Of a DNA stretch of 64,000 bases, positions 26,720 through 36,800 are shown one piece after another (position 1 is the stretch's first letter; each line of letters starts with the position of its first letter). Position numbers and translations under genes: made by a program. The notes beneath the pieces are model-generated. The model was not told where the DNA came from. It ran no database searches and saw only the letters and a list, made by a program, of their open reading frames with translations. The stretch is from Nocardiopsis kunsanensis DSM 44524 (GTDB taxonomy: Bacteria > Actinomycetota > Actinomycetes > Streptosporangiales > Streptosporangiaceae): positions 1-64,000 of the forward strand of contig NZ_ANAY01000001.1 of the NCBI RefSeq assembly GCF_000340965.1, in the 5' to 3' direction.

Positions 26720-27184
26720 GTGGAGTTGGGCAACGAGATGAGGCCTCACGACATAGGCGGCGCCCACCCGGTGGACACCGACGTGGTGCGGCGCACCCCG
26801 ACCGGATGGCGGGTCGAGGGCGGTCCGGAGGTGCCGGACCTGATCAGTGCGATGGTGCTGGCGGACCTGCTCAACAGCGAGGCGGGCAACCCACGGCCGC
26901 GTGCGCAGGCCCCCGGACGCGCCCCCGAGAACGCGACCGAGGTGGAGCGCCTGCGACACACGATCTCCCAGCTGGAGCACGCGCTGCACTCACGTGTGGT
27001 GGTCGAGCAGGCCATCGGTGTGCTCGCCGAGCGGCACACGATGCCGACCCGGGAGGCGTTCGAGCGGCTGCGCTCGTCGGCGCGCTCCCGCGGGCGCAAG
27101 GTCGCCGACCTGGCCCGGGACGTGGTGGAGAGCAGCAACAGTCCCCTGACCGTACTCCCCGACGAACTCGGCGTCTCCCCCTAG
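26720..27184 (+). CDS. ANTAR domain protein
   Basis: A protein of about 154 residues. The C-terminal half carries an ANTAR RNA-binding domain: LHSRVVVEQAIGVLAERHTM, then REAFERLRSSARSRGRKVAD. The N-terminal half has no GAF, PAS or receiver domain. ANTAR proteins prevent transcription termination by binding paired hairpins in leader RNAs; no such target is obvious nearby. The start is uncertain: GTG 26720, TTG 26726 (best GGGGAG spacing) and ATG 26738 are all in frame. Not co-transcribed with mrx1 because of the terminator. Confidence 0.8.
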   Translation: MELGNEMRPHDIGGAHPVDTDVVRRTPTGWRVEGGPEVPDLISAMVLADLLNSEAGNPRPRAQAPGRAPENATEVERLRHTISQLEHALHSRVVVEQAIGVLAERHTMPTREAFERLRSSARSRGRKVADLARDVVESSNSPLTVLPDELGVSP

Positions 27185-27228
27185 CTGCACCGACCACGGA
27201 GGTTGTGGGTTGGGCCGTGGACTGGTGA

Positions 27229-27408
27229 CGGGTGGGTGGTGTTCGTCGGAGCATCGAGCTCAGCCCGGCCGGGCTAAAATCCCGACCCCGACGAACACCC
27301 ACCCCCGGCACAACAAGAAACCCCACTCCCCCAAGCACATCAACGAGCTCCGGGCCCGAATCCATCAGCGGCCCATGCGCCCGTCACGCGCTGGCGGCTG
27401 GTGACGGG
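27229..27408. repeat. Cluster of inverted repeats between the ANTAR gene and nudC
   Basis: This gene-free stretch of about 280 nt holds a 12-bp inverted repeat (27238-27249 with 27288-27299) enclosing a 14-bp palindrome at 27262-27275. A separate hairpin with arms CCCGTCAC and GTGACGGG lies near 27379-27408. The motif CTGGTGACGGGTGG occurs twice, at about 27222 and 27399. The genes around it converge, so termination is one possible role. Confidence 0.45.
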
Positions 27409-27463
27409 TGGCCGAAGCCGACCGAAGCCCGAAAGAAGCCCGAAGGCCCAAAGAGAACGCCCC

Positions 27464-28414
27464 TCACCAACCGCCGGGGAGCTCACCGCCGTACCAGTGC
27501 TCGATGAGGGTGTGTGCGATGGAGACCGGCCCGGGCAGGCGCACCCGTCCTTCCTGCACGGCGTCGGTGAGCTCACCGCGCGTGAACCAGTGCAGGTCAC
27601 CGATCTCGTCGTCGGTACGTTCGGTCTCCCCGACGGCGAGGGCCGTGTAGCCCATCATGAGGCTGCGTGGGAACGGCCAGGGCTGGGAGGACAGGTAGCG
27701 GGGCGTGTCCACGACCACGCCCGCTTCCTCGGCGACCTCGCGCGCCACGGCCTGCTCCAGTGACTCGCCCGCGTCGACGAAACCGGCGAGGACGGAGTAG
27801 CGTTCCGCCTCCCACCGGGGATTGTTACCGAGCAGAACCTCCTCGCGGCCCTCCTTCTCGCGGTGTACGAGCATGATGACGGCGGGATCGGTACGCGGGT
27901 ACTGCTCGTCGCCGTCGCGTTCGCACACGCGCATGTGTCCGGCGTTCGCCAGCCGGGTGGGTCCACCGCAGCGGGGACAGAAACGGTGGGTGGCGTTCCA
28001 GTTGGCCAGGGCGACGGCCCGCGTGAGGAGCCCGGTGTCGCGGTCGCCGAGGAGCGCGCCGATCTCGCCGAGGGTGGCGGCGGCGGTGCCTTCGGGTTCG
28101 GTGAGGGGACCGGTGCTGCGCACCGCGAAGTGGGCGATGCCGTCGTCGACACCGAGGAAGTAGCGCTCACCCTCGGGGGCGTGCTCGGGCGAGGTCAGAA
28201 CCAGGTGCCGGGGCGCTCCGGTGGTGACGAGGGAGCGCGAACGGCGCGGGGAGGGTGTGCTCCAGCCGCGGCTTCCGGGCGGACCACCGTCCAGGACCAG
28301 GACGCGGGTGGAGGGGTCGAACCACGCCTTGTCGAGCCACTCGCGGTCGACCCTGTGGTGGGTGGCGGTGTCGATGGTGGCTCGGGCCAGCAATGGGGTC
28401 GCGTCGGTTTCCAT
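27464..28414 (-). CDS. nudC: NAD(+) diphosphatase (NudC)
   Basis: A 316-residue Nudix enzyme that cleaves NAD(H) and can remove NAD caps from RNA. A zinc-ribbon-like element (CPRCGGPTRL ... RVCERDG, with only three cysteines as in many actinobacterial forms) precedes the Nudix box GFVDAGESLEQAVAREVAEE. The NudC-specific SQPWPFPRS follows. ATG 28414 has AAGGAG very close upstream. In M. tuberculosis nudC (Rv3199c) also follows mrx1. Transcribed alone, with the M20 gene upstream on the same strand 111 nt away. Confidence 0.94.
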   Translation of the reverse strand: METDATPLLARATIDTATHHRVDREWLDKAWFDPSTRVLVLDGGPPGSRGWSTPSPRRSRSLVTTGAPRHLVLTSPEHAPEGERYFLGVDDGIAHFAVRSTGPLTEPEGTAAATLGEIGALLGDRDTGLLTRAVALANWNATHRFCPRCGGPTRLANAGHMRVCERDGDEQYPRTDPAVIMLVHREKEGREEVLLGNNPRWEAERYSVLAGFVDAGESLEQAVAREVAEEAGVVVDTPRYLSSQPWPFPRSLMMGYTALAVGETERTDDEIGDLHWFTRGELTDAVQEGRVRLPGPVSIAHTLIEHWYGGELPGGW

Positions 28415-28525
28415 GGCTCCTTTTCCCTGGACGGTCTCGGGGTGCGGACGATGCACCCTCCTGGTGCCAACAGTGCCGTGCCCCCGCGCATGCCCGGACC
28501 GGAGGGTGTGCGGGGGCACACGGGG

Positions 28526-29902
28526 TCAGGAGCGCTCGGCGAGCTCGCGCCACAGGTGGGCGGCGCTCTCGGCACCCTTGAGCAGCAGCGGCACCTCGAC
28601 CTTCTCGTTGGGCGCGTGGATCCGGTCCTCGTCGAGGCCGACGGCGACGAAGACGAGCGGTGCGTCGAGGATCTCGGCGATGTCGGCCTCTGGGCCGCTG
28701 CCGCCCTCGCGGGTGAACAGGACCTCCTTGCCGAAGGCCTGTTCCATGGCCGAGCGTGCGGCCTTCAGGATGGGCGAGGACAGGTCGGAGGCGCAGGCGC
28801 GGGTACCGGGTCCGCTGAAGTCGGTCCCGGCGCGCAGCCCGGCCGGGGTGTGCGCCTCCACGAACTCCTGCACACCCTGCTGGACCTTCACGGGGTCCTG
28901 GCCGGGCACGAGACGGAAGCTGACCTTGGCGTGCGCGGAGGCGGGGACGATGGTCTTGCGGCCCTCACCGATGTGGCCTCCCCACATGCCGTTGATCTCG
29001 GCGGTGGGGCGCAACCAGACGCGCTCCAGCGTGCTGTAGCCCTTCTCACCCCAGGTCGCGGCGGAGGCGGCGGTGCTCAGCCACTCCTTCTCGTCGAAGG
29101 GCAGGCGGGCGATGAGTTCGCGCTCCTCGTCGGTGGCCTCGACGACACCGTCGTAGAAACCGGGGACGGTGATGTGGTTGTCGTCGTCGTGCAGGGCCGA
29201 CAGGAGGTCGGACATGGCCTGGAGGGGGTTGGGCACGGCGCCGCCGAAGGAGCCGCTGTGCAGGTCGCGGTCGGGTCCGTGCAGGTCGATCTGCACGTCG
29301 GTGACCCCGCGCATGCCCACGCACATGGACGGCACGTCGGCCGACCACATGGTGGTGTCGGAGATGACGGCGGTGTCGCAGTCCAGGCGGTCGCGGCGCT
29401 CGCGCATGAGGTCGGGGAAGTGCACCGACCCGGACTCCTCCTCGCCCTCGATGAGCATCTTGATCGTCACCGGAGGGGCGTCGGCCCCGGAGGCGACCAG
29501 GGCGGCCCGCACACCCAGGGCGTGGAAGAGCACCTGGCCCTTGTCGTCGGAGGCGCCCCGGGCGTACAGGGAGGTGCCGCGCAGGGTCGGGGTGAAGGGT
29601 TCGGTCTCCCAGGCCTCGACGGGGTCGACGGGCTGGACGTCGTGGTGGCCGTATACCAGGACGGTCGGTGCGTCGGGGTCGGCGGCGGGCCATTCGGCGA
29701 AGACCGAGGGGAGGCCGGGGGTCTGCCACACCTCGACGGTGGGGAAGCCGGTGGCGCGCAGGTGGTCGGCGAGCCAGTCCGCGGAGGCGCGTACGTCCTC
29801 GTGGTGTTCGGGTTCGGCGGAGATCGAGGGGATCCTCAGCCACTCGTCCAGCGAGGAGAGGAATTCCTCCCGGTGTGCCTCGATGTAGGCGCGCGCGTCC
29901 AT
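28526..29902 (-). CDS. M20 family dipeptidase
   Basis: A 458-residue zinc aminopeptidase/dipeptidase of the M20 family, probably cytoplasmic. Metal-site motifs are YGHHDVQP (H86 or H87, D88), ASDD (119-120) and EGEEESG with the catalytic glutamate near 154. A lid/dimerisation domain spans about 200-350. Substrate may be dipeptides or acyl-amino acids. It is inserted between nudC and adnB, unlike in M. tuberculosis, where Rv3200c, a membrane protein, is found. Confidence 0.92.
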   Translation of the reverse strand: MDARAYIEAHREEFLSSLDEWLRIPSISAEPEHHEDVRASADWLADHLRATGFPTVEVWQTPGLPSVFAEWPAADPDAPTVLVYGHHDVQPVDPVEAWETEPFTPTLRGTSLYARGASDDKGQVLFHALGVRAALVASGADAPPVTIKMLIEGEEESGSVHFPDLMRERRDRLDCDTAVISDTTMWSADVPSMCVGMRGVTDVQIDLHGPDRDLHSGSFGGAVPNPLQAMSDLLSALHDDDNHITVPGFYDGVVEATDEERELIARLPFDEKEWLSTAASAATWGEKGYSTLERVWLRPTAEINGMWGGHIGEGRKTIVPASAHAKVSFRLVPGQDPVKVQQGVQEFVEAHTPAGLRAGTDFSGPGTRACASDLSSPILKAARSAMEQAFGKEVLFTREGGSGPEADIAEILDAPLVFVAVGLDEDRIHAPNEKVEVPLLLKGAESAAHLWRELAERS

Positions 29903-30166
29903 CCGTCCGTCCTTCTGTCGACGTCGTTGTCCGGTATGACACTAGGACGCCTCGCACCCGGCCGCACCTTCGGCCCGGAATCCACCACCCGTGCACACAA
30001 GGGGCGGGCCACCGGAGCGCAGCAGACCTGCGTCTCCCCTCCGGTCACGGCCCCAGGGCCGGAACCGGCCGGATGCTCCGGCGGGGCCGGGCGTTCCCGG
30101 GGAGCATGGGCGACGCGGATCATCAGTGGCTGCGAGGCCGGTCCGCGCTCCGCGGAAACCCTGAAA

Positions 30167-30396
30167 TCACCTGCTCCGCCCCATGAATCGCACGATGACC
30201 TCGTGGCTCAGAAGAAGCGTGACAGCCAGGGACACCACCAGACCGCCGCCGGCATGAGGGTCGCCCACGTATCTCCCGTACCGGAGAAAACAAGCAACGA
30301 CCGTCCCAGGGTGAGAGTGGCGACCAACAGCACCGCCGTGACCACCACGAGGGTGGAAGTTCTCCACCTCCGGACATTCTTCTTCAGATCCTTCAT
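30167..30396 (-). pseudogene. Small two-helix membrane protein, apparently frameshifted
   Basis: From ATG 30396 a 62-codon frame reads MKDLKKNVRRWRTSTLVVVT, one membrane helix, and ends VWWCPWLSRFF at 30208. In the neighbouring frame the sequence continues as LVVSLAVTLLLSHEVIVRF and ends RSR at 30167, a convincing second helix. The frames cross at a CGG repeat near 30250, so one lost base explains the split. The joined product would be about 75 residues. Codons such as AAT, CTT and GTT are unusual for this genome. Either a decayed gene, a sequencing error, or frameshifting in the repeat. Confidence 0.5.
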
Positions 30397-30485
30397 AACT
30401 TCTGAATCTTCACCCAGCAGGGGTCGGGGGGACTTCGGGGACGAATGCGCGCTCCACCATAGGAGCATCCCCTCCGGCCACGTGG

Positions 30486-33400
30486 CTACCGGGGCTCGGG
30501 CACGGTCCCGATGAGCGCGGCCAACCCTTCCCGGTCGAGCAGGTCGGCCGGGCGCACGGTCTCGTTGGCCCGCACGTAGTGGAACGCGGCCCGTACCTCG
30601 GCCGGGTCCACTCCCTGCAGGTCGGCCCAGGCGAGCCGGTAGGCGGCCAGCTGCACACTCACCGCACGGCGCTCGCCCTTGTTCGAGGGCGGGCTTCCGG
30701 TCTTCCAGTCGACCACGTCCCACCGGCCGGTCCCCGGGTCGTGGAAAACGGCGTCCATCCGTCCCCTGATCAGGCGGTCCCCGATGACGGTCTCGAAGGG
30801 CACCTCGACCTCCACGGGCACGCGCGGGCCCCACTCGCTCTCCTCGAAGGCGCGCTTGAGTTCGGCCAGGTCCTCGTCCTCCCCGGCGGTCTCGTCCGCT
30901 GCGCCGGGCAGTTCGTCGAGCAGGGTCGCGCCTTGGCCGAACCGCTCCTCCAGCCATGTGTGGAAGGCGGTACCGCGCCGGGTGTGCGGCGCGGGAGGGC
31001 GGGGCAGCGGGCGGCGGATCTGCCGTGCCAGGGCGGCGGGGTCGCGGGCCAGCCACACCATGGACGAGACCGACAGGTGGTCGGGCAGTTCGACCTGGAC
31101 CGGGCCCGTCCGGGCCCCGGTCCTCTCCTGGTGGCGGTGGGCGAGCAGGAGCTCGGTGTCGCGTTCCCACCCGCCGAGGCGGTTGCGCAGCCCGGCCGGC
31201 GGCGCGGGACGGTCATCGGGGTCCTCTTCGCCGGCGAGCATGCGCGCCCGGGCGTGCTCGACCATGGCGGCCCCCTCCAGGATCTCCTCCCGCCTGGTGC
31301 GCGGACCTTCCTCGGGCACGGCGGTAGCAGCCCCGGGCAACTCGTCCTCGGGCGGCCAGACGGCGGACTCCTCCTCGTCGCCGTCCGGGGCCCTGTCGGA
31401 GGGGTCGGGGCGCGGTTCCCACTGCTCCACCGTTCCGGCCCCTGCCGCGCAGGCGTCGCGGACCTCTTCCAGGAACTGCGAGGGGCCGCGTTCGCTGGCT
31501 GCGTCGCGCCCCCACCAGTGGCCGGTGCACAGCAGGGCGAAGGAGGCCCGGGTGACGGCCACGTAGGCCAGGCGGCGTTCCTCCAGACGGTGGCGTTCCT
31601 GTTCGGCCTCCTTGAAGTCGTCGATGCCCTTCTTGTCCACCGCCAACAGCTCGGGCAGGTTCAGGCGGTCGCCCCGCAGCCGGTAGGGCAGCAGGTGTTC
31701 GCCCTGGATCCACATGTCGCCGGTCTTGAGTTTGGTGGGGAACAGCGGGGCGCCCGAGCCCTCGCTCATACCGGGCACGACCACGACCGGCCACTGCAGG
31801 CCCTTGGCGGCGTGCATGGTCATGAGTTTGACGGTGTCGCTGCCGCCGACGCGCTCGCCGGGCGCCAGGCCGCTCTCCTTCTCGGCGGCGGCGTTGAGGT
31901 AGCTGAGGAAACTCCCGAGGGTGGGGGTGTCGCTGTTACCGACGAACCGCACGGCGTGGTCGACGAAGGCGTCGAGGTCGGCGCGGGCGGAGAGGGGATC
32001 GCGGCCGCTGCGGGCACCGACCTCGATGTCCAGTCCCAGGACCCGCTCGACCTCGGTGACCAGGTCGGGCAGCGGCTGGCCGAGCTGTTTGCGCAGATAG
32101 CGCAGTTCCTCGGCCAGACGGGTGATGCGCGTGTACGCGGTCTCGGAGTAGTGCTCCGCCGGGCCGGGGTCGTCGACGGCGTCGACGAGGCTGCCGCTCT
32201 CGGAGGTCAGGTCCAGGACGGTACGGCGCAGCAGGTCCTCCTCACCGCCGTCGTCCTCGGGGCCGTCGGTGGTGAGGTCGCGGCGGGTGCTCCGGGCCAG
32301 GTCGGCGGCGCGCCGTCCCAACGCGGCCAGGTCGCCGGGGCCGATGCGCCAGCGCGGTCCGGTGAGCAGGCGGGCGAGTTCGTTGCCGGCGGAGGCGTCG
32401 TGGACCACACGCAGGGTCGCGATGATGTCGCGGACCTCGGGCACGAGCATGAGCCCGCCCAGTCCCACGACCTCGACGGGGATCCCGAGCTCCTCCAGGG
32501 CCTCGCGCAGGACGGGGAACTGGGAACGCTTGCGGCACAGCACGGCGATGTCGCCGGGGCCGATGCGTCCGTCCGGTCCCGACCCGGTCTCCCCCTCGGG
32601 CCAGGGCAGACCGTCGGGGGCCAGGTGCACCCCGCCTGCTCGGCGTGGTCCGGCTCTCAGATAGGCGTCGAGGCTGTCGGCGATCCACTTCGCTTCCTCG
32701 ACCTGGCCGGAGAAGAGGCCCGTGCGGGTGTGTCCGCGTCCGCGCCGGGCGGGTCCGGGATGGAGCACGGGAACCTCGGTGGCCTGGGCACGCAGGGGTT
32801 CGGAGATGCGTTCGGCGACGCGGAGGACCCGTTCGCCGTTGCGGAAACTCGTGGCCAGGCGGCGCACGGGTGCGGACCGTCCGGGGCCGGCGGGGAAGTC
32901 CTGCGGGAAGTTGGTGAGGTTGGCGGCCACGGCGCCTCGCCATCCGTAGATGGACTGGCAGGGGTCGCCGACGGCGGTGACGGGATGGCCTTCCCCGAAC
33001 AGGGCACGCAACAGTACGAGCTGGGCGTGGCTGGTGTCCTGGTACTCGTCCAGGAGCACGACCCGGAACCGGCCGCGTTCGATGAGGCCGACCTCGGGGT
33101 GGTTCTGGGCGATGCGTGCGGCGAGGGCCATCTGGTCGCCGAAGTCCATGGCCTCGCGGGCGCGTTTGGCGTGCTCGTAGCGTTCCACCAGGGGAAGGAG
33201 CTGTTCTCGGCGCTGCTGGGCCGAGAGCAGGTTGCGGGTGGCCACCGGGGGTTTCTTCGACAGGTTCTCCGTCTCGGCGCGCAGCCACCGGCCGATCCCG
33301 CGTACCTGCTCGGTTCCGGTGAGGTGGTCGGAGATCTGGCCGGAGAGCTCCAGCATCCGGCGGGTGACGGTGTCGGCCCCGACCGTGATGTGGTCCATGG

Positions 33401-33878
33401 GTCCGTCGTACTCACCGACGATGCGGGAGGCCAACTGCCAGGCCTGCCCCTCGCTGAGCAACCGGGAGGTGGGTTCGACGGCCTCGCGCAGGGCGTGGTC
33501 GGAGACGATGCGTCCGGCGTAGGCGTTGTAGGTCGAGACGCTGGGTTCGCCGTCCAGGAGTTCTTCGGGCAGCTGCTCGGTGGCTCGGAGCTGCTCGAGG
33601 CGTTTGCGCACCCGTTCGGCCAGTTCCGCGGTGGCCTTACGGGTGAAGGTCAGGCCCAGGACGTGCTCGGGCCGCACGTACCCGTTGGCCACCAGCCAGA
33701 CCACGCGCGAGGCCATGGTCTCGCTCTTGCCGGAGCCGGCGCCGGCCACGACCACCCCCGGTTCCAGCGGGGCCGCCACGACCTCGGACTGTTCCGCGGT
33801 GGGCTCGGGCTGCCCCAGGAGGCGGGCGAGTTCGGCGGGGGTGAAACGAGGGGGATGGGGGAGATCGGGTTCAGACAT
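30486..33878 (-). CDS. adnB: Helicase-nuclease subunit AdnB
   Basis: A 1130-residue UvrD-like helicase fused to a C-terminal RecB-type nuclease. It is one half of the AdnAB motor-nuclease that resects double-strand breaks in actinobacteria. Motif I is AGAGSGKS with K51; LLDEYQDTSHAQ and TMHAAKGLQWP are later motifs. The nuclease shows RGRMDAVF and VVDWKTG, then QLAAYRLAW. ATG 33878 overlaps the adnA stop by 8 nt and has AAGGA upstream, so translation is coupled. Order and sizes match Rv3202c-Rv3201c. Confidence 0.93.
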   Translation of the reverse strand: MSEPDLPHPPRFTPAELARLLGQPEPTAEQSEVVAAPLEPGVVVAGAGSGKSETMASRVVWLVANGYVRPEHVLGLTFTRKATAELAERVRKRLEQLRATEQLPEELLDGEPSVSTYNAYAGRIVSDHALREAVEPTSRLLSEGQAWQLASRIVGEYDGPMDHITVGADTVTRRMLELSGQISDHLTGTEQVRGIGRWLRAETENLSKKPPVATRNLLSAQQRREQLLPLVERYEHAKRAREAMDFGDQMALAARIAQNHPEVGLIERGRFRVVLLDEYQDTSHAQLVLLRALFGEGHPVTAVGDPCQSIYGWRGAVAANLTNFPQDFPAGPGRSAPVRRLATSFRNGERVLRVAERISEPLRAQATEVPVLHPGPARRGRGHTRTGLFSGQVEEAKWIADSLDAYLRAGPRRAGGVHLAPDGLPWPEGETGSGPDGRIGPGDIAVLCRKRSQFPVLREALEELGIPVEVVGLGGLMLVPEVRDIIATLRVVHDASAGNELARLLTGPRWRIGPGDLAALGRRAADLARSTRRDLTTDGPEDDGGEEDLLRRTVLDLTSESGSLVDAVDDPGPAEHYSETAYTRITRLAEELRYLRKQLGQPLPDLVTEVERVLGLDIEVGARSGRDPLSARADLDAFVDHAVRFVGNSDTPTLGSFLSYLNAAAEKESGLAPGERVGGSDTVKLMTMHAAKGLQWPVVVVPGMSEGSGAPLFPTKLKTGDMWIQGEHLLPYRLRGDRLNLPELLAVDKKGIDDFKEAEQERHRLEERRLAYVAVTRASFALLCTGHWWGRDAASERGPSQFLEEVRDACAAGAGTVEQWEPRPDPSDRAPDGDEEESAVWPPEDELPGAATAVPEEGPRTRREEILEGAAMVEHARARMLAGEEDPDDRPAPPAGLRNRLGGWERDTELLLAHRHQERTGARTGPVQVELPDHLSVSSMVWLARDPAALARQIRRPLPRPPAPHTRRGTAFHTWLEERFGQGATLLDELPGAADETAGEDEDLAELKRAFEESEWGPRVPVEVEVPFETVIGDRLIRGRMDAVFHDPGTGRWDVVDWKTGSPPSNKGERRAVSVQLAAYRLAWADLQGVDPAEVRAAFHYVRANETVRPADLLDREGLAALIGTVPEPR

Positions 33879-36800
33879 GGCGTCCTTCGTCCTGGACCGG
33901 GCAGCAGGCGCGCACGGCGCACGACCTGCACCCCTGGTTGAGGGTGGCGGTGAAGCGGGACCCACCCATACCGGAAGCGACCTCGTGCACGAGGGTCTCG
34001 GCCCACTGGGGATCGGGGTCCTGCGACAGGGGTGGTTGGGCCTGCTCCCTGGCCTTCTTGATCTTCTCACCGAGTTGTACGAGGGAGGCCCCGCCGGGTT
34101 CGGTCAGGCCGAGGCGTTCGAAGGCGCCCCGCAGGACGGCCATCTGGTAGACGCCGAGCTGGGGGTGGCGTCCCAGCTCGTCGGCCTTGGCCCCACCGGT
34201 CTTGAGGTCCACGACCACGGCGCGGCCTTCGGTGTCGCGTTCGAGCCGGTCCACACGGCCGGTGATCTCGACGCCGCCGACCTCGACACGGAACCCCTGC
34301 TCGGTGACGACGAGCTCGCGCGGGTTCTCCGCCTCCCAGTCGAGGAGTTTGCGGACCATGGTGTCGGCGCGTTCACGCTGCTTGTCGGCCTGCCAGGGGC
34401 CGCCGAAGTCGAGGTCGGCCCAGATCTCGTCCATGCGGCGTCCGACCTCGTCCACGGTGCTGCCCTGGGCCACGAGCACGGCGACGGCGTGCACGACGGT
34501 GCCCAACGCGGACGCGGAGTCGCCGGAGGAGGCCCCGGCGGCCCGTTCCAGCAGCCAGCGCAGTTGGCAGTTGGTGAAGCTCTCCACCTGGGAGGGTGAG
34601 ACGCGGATGGTCTCCTCCTCCCCTGCCAGGGGCCGGTCGTCGCTGAAGGGCACCAGCGCGTACCACTCGGAGGGGTCGGCTCCGCGCACCCCCTCCTCGG
34701 CGAGACGGGCCAGGTGGGTGGCAGCGCCCTCGCGCAGGGGCCCGGGGGCGCCGGGGTCGGTGACCACCGAGCGCAGGTCGGCCACGAGCGCGGGCAGGGA
34801 GAGCCAGCGCATACCGGTGCTGACCGGTTCGGGATCGCCCACGCCCATCTCGTGGAGGAACCTGGAAGGCCGCTGGTCGCTGTCCTCCCCTCCGACCGTG
34901 GTGACGACCAGGGTGTGGCGGGCCCGGGTCAGGGCGACGTAGAACAGGCGGCGTTCCTCGACCAGGAGTTTCGAGGCCAGAGCCGCTCCCGAGGTGTCGG
35001 CCGAGTGCACGTCGGCGTCGACGAGCTCCTCCACGCCCAGCAGGGATCCGCGCAGGCGCAGGTCGGGCCAGTCGCCTTCCTGGACACCGGCGACCACGAC
35101 CAGATCCCACTCCAGGCCCTTGGAACGGTGGGCGGTGAGGATACGCACCGCCTCGCCCTCGGGGGCGCGCTCGGCGAGGCTGTCCCCGGGGATCTCCTGG
35201 GCCTCCAGGTCCTCCAGGAACCCCTCGGGTGATCCGGGCGGAAGACGGTCGCAGTAGCGGGCGGCGCTCTCGAAGAGCGCGACGACGGCGTCCAGGTCAC
35301 GGTCGGCGGAAGCGCCCCGGCGCCCGCCGGCCAGGCTGGCGCGCAGGAGCCGGTCGGCGAGGCCGCTGTCGCGCCAGAGCCGCCACAGCACCTGTTCGGC
35401 GTCGGCCCCTTCGGCGGCGAGCTCACGCACCGTGGCCAGGGCTCCGGCCACCCGTGTGGCGGGCGCGGCCACCTCCGGGTCGATCGGGGTGAGGTCGCTG
35501 GGGTCGAGCATGGCGTCCACGAGCAGGCGTGCGGTGGGACGGTGGCCCTCCTGCGTCCCCTCTGCCCGGGAGCGGTCCAGGTCGAGGCGGCGCAGGGCGC
35601 GCAGGAGCCGCCGCAGCCCCACGGTGTCGGCCTCCCCGAAGGGGCTGGTGAGGAGTTCGCGCGCGGCCGTGTCGTCGAGTTCGGCGGGCGCGAGCCCGTA
35701 GCGGATCAAGGACAGCAGGGGCCGCACGAGCGGTTCATCGGCCACCGGGAGGTCGTCCGCACCGACGGCGACGGGCACGGACGCAGCGGTCAGAGCACGA
35801 CGTAGTACCGGGGTCTGGCGGACCGACGAGCGTACGAGCACCGCCATGTGCGACCACGGCACCCCGTCCACCAGGTGGGCGCGGCGCAGGGTGTCGGCGA
35901 TGACGGCGGCTTCCTGGGCGGCGTTGTCGGCCTGCAGGAGCTTGACGGTACCGTCGCCGGTGTCGCCGCCGGGGACGAGGTCGCGGTGTTCGTTGATCTG
36001 CCCGGGTGTGCCCCCGGACACGGCGGGCAGGCGGCGGGCCACCGACCGGGACACCGCGAGCATGCCGGCCCCGCTGCGGCGGCAGGTGCGCAGGGCCACG
36101 ACACCGGCGTCCTCCCCGTGTGCGGTCGGGAACCGCTGCGGGAACTCGAGGATCCCGCGGACCTCGGCGCCGCGGAAGCCGTAGATGGACTGGTCGGGAT
36201 CGCCCACGGCCACCAGGTCGCGTCCGTTTCCGGCCAGGGCACGCAGCATCTGTTCCTGGGCCGGGTCGGTGTCCTGGTACTCGTCGACGAACACGGCCTC
36301 GTAGGCGTTGCGTTCGCGTTCGCGGATCTCGGGGTCGGACAGCATGTCGGCGGCCACCCGAACGAGCTCGGCATAGTTGAGGGTGGGCACGGGAGCGATG
36401 TCGAAGCGGCCCGTGTAGCGGTCCAGGAACCCGGCGGCCGAACACCAGTCGTCGCGGTCGCGTTCCCGGCCGAGCCGGTCCAGGGACTCCGGGTGGAGCC
36501 CGCGTTCCTGGGCGCGCATGAGGAAGTCGCGCAGTTCCTCGGCGAAGCCCCGGGTGTCGAGGGCCGGTCGCAGGCGCTCGGGCCAGCCGTCGGCGCCGTC
36601 CTCGCGTTCGCCGCGCAGTAGTTCGCGTACCTCCATGAGCTGTTCCGGTCCGGACAGCAGCCGGGGCGGCAGGTCGCCCATGCGTTGGAACTCGCGCCGG
36701 ATGAGCGCGTAAGCGTAGCTGTGGAAGGTCATGGCCAAGGGTTCGCGTGTGGTCCGGCGCAACCGGCCGGTGATGCGCTCACGCAGTTCCTGGGCGGCCT

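Noticed and set aside
30579..33941. Long open frame on the plus strand opposite adnB (about 1120 codons)
   Set aside because: It mirrors the adnB codon pattern, its product is Val/Gly/Asp-rich without motifs, and no ribosome site is present. Long antisense frames are usual at this GC content.
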